Program-made: the position numbers and the translations under genes | Notes under the pieces: model-generated | Seen by the model: the letters and a program-made list of their open reading frames with translations, nothing else | Databases searched by the model: none | Told to the model about the DNA's origin: nothing | Shown: in pieces, positions 60,601-64,000 of the stretch | Numbering within the stretch: the stretch's first letter is position 1 | How the letters are laid out: every line of letters starts with the position of its first letter | From: Kitagawia praeruptora | Lineage: Eukaryota > Streptophyta > Magnoliopsida > Apiales > Apiaceae | Length of the DNA stretch: 64,000 nucleotides | Reading direction: 5' to 3' | Assembly (NCBI GenBank): GCA_037693485.1 | Contig: CM075353.1 | Span: 104,800,501 to 104,864,500, forward strand

Positions 60601-60892
60601 GCAAGGTGCCACGTCAGCATGTTGACATGTAAGCAAGGTGCCACGTCAGCATGCTGACATGTAAGCAAGGTGCCACGTCAGCATGCTGACATGTCATTAG
60701 TGGGGCCCACAAGTGCCACGTCAGAAATGGGGGCATGTCACGTCATCAGTGGGGCCCACCAAGGTGCCACGTCAGCATTGGGCCCACATGCCACGTCAAC
60801 AATGGGCCCACATGCCACGTCAGCATTGGGTACCCACATGCCACGTCAGCAGTAGGACCCACATGCCACATCAGCAATGAGGTCCACTATCT
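60601..60892. repeat. Tandem arrays carrying TGCCACGTCA
   Basis: Three 32-bp units (60601, 60633, 60665) with GCAAGGTGCCACGTCAGCAT, then degenerate units of about 25-50 bp with TGCCACGTCA and GGGCCCAC. In total eight perfect TGCCACGTCA and two variants. CCACGTCA is a plant bZIP-type core (reverse TGACGTGG). Confidence 0.75.
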
Positions 60893-61206
60893 AACGCAAC
60901 GCTATTTGAATCTAATGCAACACTAATTTTTTTTTTTAAGCAACACCATTCTTTTTTATTGCAACATTAAAACTATGCTAATGCAACATTAAATAGAGTC
61001 AAATGCAACGGTTTTTTATAAAAAAATTGAAATGGCAACTTTGTTCATACATAATACCAGCCTGTCCAAACCAAGCCAACCACTTCAAAAGTCCTAAATA
61101 ATGCAACCAACAAAACTAATAACAGTTTTACAAAAATACCAAGTTCTACTACTAGCAAGTTAAAGCTACAAAAAAAGTACAAAGTGTAGCCGCCTTGAGT
61201 CATTGG
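60893..61206. other. CACTA interior or flank, noncoding
   Basis: Repeated ATGCAACA/GCAACATTAA words (60895-61015) continue the GCAAC theme of the terminus; after that nothing is recognised. Confidence 0.4.
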
Positions 61207-61891
61207 TAGGGGTGTGCACGGGTCGGTTCGGCTCGGTTTTTACCGAAAACCGTTACCAAACCGTACATGTCGGTTCGGTTCGGTTTTTACCTATTAACCG
61301 TAACCGAACCGCTCGGAACGGTTTTTTTCGGTTCGGTTAACCGTTTGTCGGTTTCGGTTTTTTTCGGTTTTTTATTTTTAATACTTAATATCATGCTAGT
61401 AAAAATTATAAGTTTCTAATTTTCTTAAACCCACTATTCCTACGAAGGTGTCCCATGTTTTAGCTTAAAGGTGGTCATAAGATCAATCAATTCATTTTTA
61501 AAATATAAAACTGTAAAATCAATTTTTTTGACATTTTTAAACGTTTTTAAGTACATAATTATTTTTTGATAGATTATTAATAATTAGTGTAAAAAATAAG
61601 ATGGGAAACTTTTGCAATTCAAGTTCTACTAGCTTTTGTCTTACTTCTTATATAAAATTCTATATTTATATAAGTATATAATATAAAAATATAAATTATT
61701 AAAATAATATATTTTCGGTTCGGTTTTTCGGTTCGGTTATTGGGATAAAACCGTAACCGTTACCAAACCGTTCCGTCGGTTCGGTTCGGTTACGGTTTTT
61801 TTCGGTTTTTGTCGGTTACGGTTTTTTTCGGTGCGGTTTTTCGGTTTTTCGGCTCGGTTTCGGTTTTTCGGTTTTATTTTGCTCACCCCTA
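61207..61891. mobile_element. hAT-type MITE 2 with GGTTCGG-rich ends
   Basis: Ends TAGGGGTGTGCACGGG and GCTCACCCCTA, with a perfect 8-bp TSD GTCATTGG (61199-61206 and 61892-61899). Long stretches of CGGTTCGGTTTTT; AT-rich centre. Same superfamily as 48855-49454 but different interior. Non-coding. Confidence 0.85.
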
Positions 61892-61899
61892 GTCATTGG

Positions 61900-62449
61900 A
61901 GTACAATTTTCGTCTTAATCGCTTGTCCTAAATTTTTCAACATGTCTGAGCCGCTTGTCCTATAGCTTTACCTGTCTAAGCAGCAGCTTCCACTAATTAT
62001 TTCTGGCTGAACAGCAAAAAAAAAAAAACCACCTTAGCGCCAGTATAACATCATACTGGTAACATTCACACTGGTAAACATAACACCACCAAATATTTGG
62101 AAGATACAAAAAAAGGTGAACAAGAATTAACAAAGTTTAAGTAAAAGGATGATGTGTCATTGATGTGTTGTAGTTTTCTCATCCAAAATACCACGAGGAT
62201 GTACAGCAAAAAAAAGTAAATACTGTAATAATTTTAAATAGGCCTGACTCATGCATTACACAATACACACCCTAAATATACTTTTCCTTCCTCGTTGCCA
62301 CTTTGTCCAGCTATTATTAATCTTAATATTTACTAATCCCACTTCGTCCAGGAAGTGACTCTTTTTCATAACGCCATTGAGAATGTGAGACATTCTAATT
62401 TCATAACGGGAAGAGCTACTACAAAAGATATGAACACTAAGAAAATGAC
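61900..62449. other. Noncoding DNA beside the RFC-like fragment
   Basis: CGCTTGTCCTA occurs twice (near 61919 and 61952). No last RFC exon was found here. Confidence 0.35.
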
Positions 62450-62533
62450 CTTATCTGCTTCACCCATTTTCTTAAAAATTCTTGCTTTCTGTTCATCTGA
62501 TACATCCTCCAGTCCAACAATTAGATCAAACAA
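62450..62533 (-). pseudogene. Replication factor C small subunit (RFC4/Rfc2-like), penultimate-type exon fragment
   Basis: 28 codons, LFDLIVGLEDVSDEQKARIF followed by KKMGEADK, bordered by TTTGCAG acceptor and GT donor. It fits the C-terminal collar region of plant RFC4 (clamp loader that opens PCNA during DNA replication), which I recall as QLFDxxxEAxDISDEQKARI...EADK. The following exon (DGADEYLQLLDVAS-like) was not found, and the AAA+ ATPase exons are missing from the window. Confidence 0.68.
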
Positions 62534-62624
62534 CTGCAAAAAAAAAAAAAAAAAATTAGATCGGTACTTCAGATTTCTACATTTACATGATTGCACGACA
62601 TTGGCAACAAGCACTGAATAGACC
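62534..62624 (-). other. Intron-like gap between the two RFC-like exons
   Basis: 91 bp with a poly-T acceptor tract (minus strand), GT at the donor side and AG at the acceptor side. Confidence 0.5.
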
Positions 62625-62744
62625 TGAGAAATCATCTGAGAAATAGCCTTCTACAATTACATTATAGACTTCCTTCTCCGCAAATTCAAAGTTACCACTT
62701 TTGCAACTTGAATAAAAAGCTTGCACAACTTCCGATGGGATGAC
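62625..62744 (-). pseudogene. RFC4/Rfc2-like exon fragment with a frameshift
   Basis: Starts after a CAG acceptor with VIPSEVVQAFYSSCKSGNFE and continues AEKEVYNVIVEGY, as in plant RFC4 (V(I/V)PxEVV...CxSGxFxxAxKEVxNIxAEGY). After EGY the expected reading SQMISQ lies in another frame, consistent with about 5 lost bases near 62643. A GT donor follows. No upstream RFC exons were found at higher coordinates. Confidence 0.68.
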
Positions 62745-62750
62745 CTGATC

Positions 62751-63592
62751 AATTGCAATTTCCAGTTAGTTAACCAGGTGAAAGGAAATACTTTAAATGG
62801 AACAAAGGAACACCAAAATAAAACAATTTTTGTAGATGTGAAGCTGCAAGAGAGATGTCAAGTTGATATGAGCTTTAAACATATAAGTATATATATATAT
62901 AATGAAGACAAATGACCAAGTATTATTAACGATAAATATATTCCACAAAGGCTCATACATATCCTATAGAGGGTCAGAAGGGTGGTAAACTCAAAACCAC
63001 ATAAATACAATTTTTGTATGCATAAAATGCAACCTTTAACAGCAACCATACAAGACTAAGGCCAGATTAACATGACTAGTTGTGAGTCAATCAGTCAGCA
63101 AAAAATCACCTATACTAAATGCTACATGATTCCCCAGACTAATATTACCATGACTAATACAGTTACAATGACTACTGTAATTCGACAAAACCACGTCAAT
63201 GAATTATATATGCTATATGCTGCTCGATGAGATCTCAGGAAATCCATGTCCTGGTACTAAAAGATCCAAATATTATCATACACACCTGCAATTTCACTGA
63301 AATACACTTACTAGAATAACACAATACTGATGTACATATACTAAGCTCACTGAATTGAATTCAGCCATATATTGTAGAATAGGAGCCATTCACAAGTCAA
63401 GAACAGATGTCCTGCGTCGGCGTATACAATGCACACTTTAACAGTGTGCCAATAAGATATGACGGTCGCACTGTTGATTAAATCTGTTACTCAGGCAGTG
63501 TTCTTTAAAAAAAAACTATCCACAAGTACAATTATCCGTTTCTATGATTACTATTTAAGACTTAAAATCAGAGCTTGGGAACATTAGTATAC
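62751..63592. other. Spacer between RFC-like and PPR-like fragments
   Basis: AT-rich. Neither missing RFC exons nor the expected next PPR-like exon were found on the minus strand. Confidence 0.4.
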
Positions 63593-63686
63593 CGAATTCA
63601 ATAGCTCCTACATGTGTACAAGCTTTTGTTACTTCTCGGCAAAGGTTTTCATTATAGTTTTCATGAATGCGAAGATTAGACCATCT
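63593..63686 (-). pseudogene. PPR-like protein, exon fragment 2
   Basis: RWSNLRIHENYNENLCREVT then KACTHVGAIEFG, starting after TTGCAG and ending at a GT donor. It joins in phase to the exon at 63789-63943. The wording matches a plant pentatricopeptide-repeat-like protein I recall (NLRIHENFN...LCREVTKAC...GAIEFG) but cannot name. The next exon expected downstream is absent. Confidence 0.55.
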
Positions 63687-63788
63687 CTGCAACCCAACCC
63701 AGGAATCAGAATCAGATACAATAAATTGATTTCATACTAATCTGTGCAAGTAAAGAAGGCTAAAAAAGCAATCAATCTTTTGACTAAC

Positions 63789-63943
63789 AAAATTTCGAAG
63801 ATTCTGCAAAACGATGAAAAGAAGCTTAATGTCCTCAATATTAGCACAATTGTGAGCAAGTGAGCATAACCAAGCATTAGGAGGTGCTGTCCTCTGATGA
63901 TTCAAACATTTGAGTATCTTATCATACAGCTCCTTAACAGTAT
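63789..63943 (-). pseudogene. PPR-like protein, exon fragment 1
   Basis: TVKELYDKILKCLNHQRTAP, PNAWLCSLAHNCANIEDIKL, LFIVLQNLRNF: 51 codons between a GTGCAG acceptor and a GTTAGT donor. Same conserved family as the next exon. Upstream exons, if any, lie beyond base 64000. This could be the 3' part of a host gene cut by transposons, or a captured fragment. Confidence 0.55.
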
Positions 63944-64000
63944 CTGCACTCAACCACACACATAAAATGATTTGCAAAAAATGGATAATATCAAAACAAA

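Larger units (their letters stand above)
60337..64000. mobile_element. CACTA-like element, terminus 2 (right end not in window)
   Basis: Begins CACTACGCCATAAACGC exactly where S3 pol is interrupted. The subterminal region has inverted copies of GCGTTGCGTAAG, then arrays of CCACGTCA motifs. No transposase was recognised. Its extent to the window edge is an inference: the closing terminus was not seen, and the gene fragments at 62.4-64 kb may be captured DNA or host flank. Confidence 0.5.

Noticed and set aside
62366..62635. An 89-codon frame through the RFC exon, intron and flank
   Set aside because: Only the part bordered by splice sites (62450-62533) resembles RFC; the rest is intron or flank reading.
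1..64000. CRISPR array, bacterial operon or other prokaryotic system
   Set aside because: Repeats seen are LTRs, MITEs and minisatellites; genes have introns and plant promoters.

Overview
This is plant nuclear DNA, most likely from a eudicot and perhaps an asterid (a weak inference). The evidence is GT-AG introns, plant-type gene families, Sirevirus and Athila-like LTR retrotransposons, Stowaway and hAT-type MITEs, CACTA ends and Helitron-type ends. Transposable elements nested in one another fill most of the 64 kb. Only one host gene looks intact.

Layout. (1) 1-4.5 kb: the 5' part of a DPP6/TolB-like beta-propeller gene on the minus strand, damaged by frameshifts, then a Helitron-like block ending in a typical hairpin plus CTAG. 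(2) 4.5-11.8 kb: a decayed minus-strand Copia element (Tnt1/Tork-like) arranged as LTR-internal-LTR-partial internal, which suggests unequal recombination. (3) 12.1-16.1 kb: a Stowaway MITE, then a four-exon gene for a von Willebrand factor A (VWA) protein (591 aa predicted). (4) 16.1-18.9 kb: a CACTA-like terminus followed by exons resembling the N-terminal part of the plant endonuclease subunit EME1, with another Stowaway in the intron-like gap. (5) 18.9-30.5 kb: Sirevirus S1 (plus strand; gag, pol, env-like ORF), whose 5' LTR is cut down to about 164 bp. It sits in the reverse transcriptase of another Copia element (30.5-32.1 kb). (6) 32.1-48.8 kb: Sirevirus S2 (minus strand), split by a young gag-protease-only Athila-like element (36,307-44,906; LTRs of equal length with three differences seen; TSD ACAGG). 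(7) 48.8-51.3 kb: an hAT-type MITE, an inverted pair of 324-bp Stowaways (one nested in a third) and a Helitron-like 5' end. (8) 51.3-60.3 kb: Sirevirus S3 (minus strand), a close relative of S1 in inverted orientation. (9) 60.3-64 kb: a CACTA-like terminus in S3 pol, with arrays of the motif TGCCACGTCA, an hAT-type MITE with a perfect 8-bp TSD, and exon fragments of replication factor C and of a PPR-like gene.

Points of most interest: an ATCCTGAT/ATACTGAT octamer arrayed every 16-18 bp in the LTRs of two different Copia lineages; a small antisense ORF with its own TATA box conserved between pol and env in S1 and S3; in-frame stop codons shared by S1 and S3; a dense TGACAG cluster in the S2 LTR; and host-gene fragments lying beside CACTA termini. 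No rRNA, tRNA or CRISPR feature was recognised. Nothing could be searched against a database, so family names rest on recalled conserved motifs.
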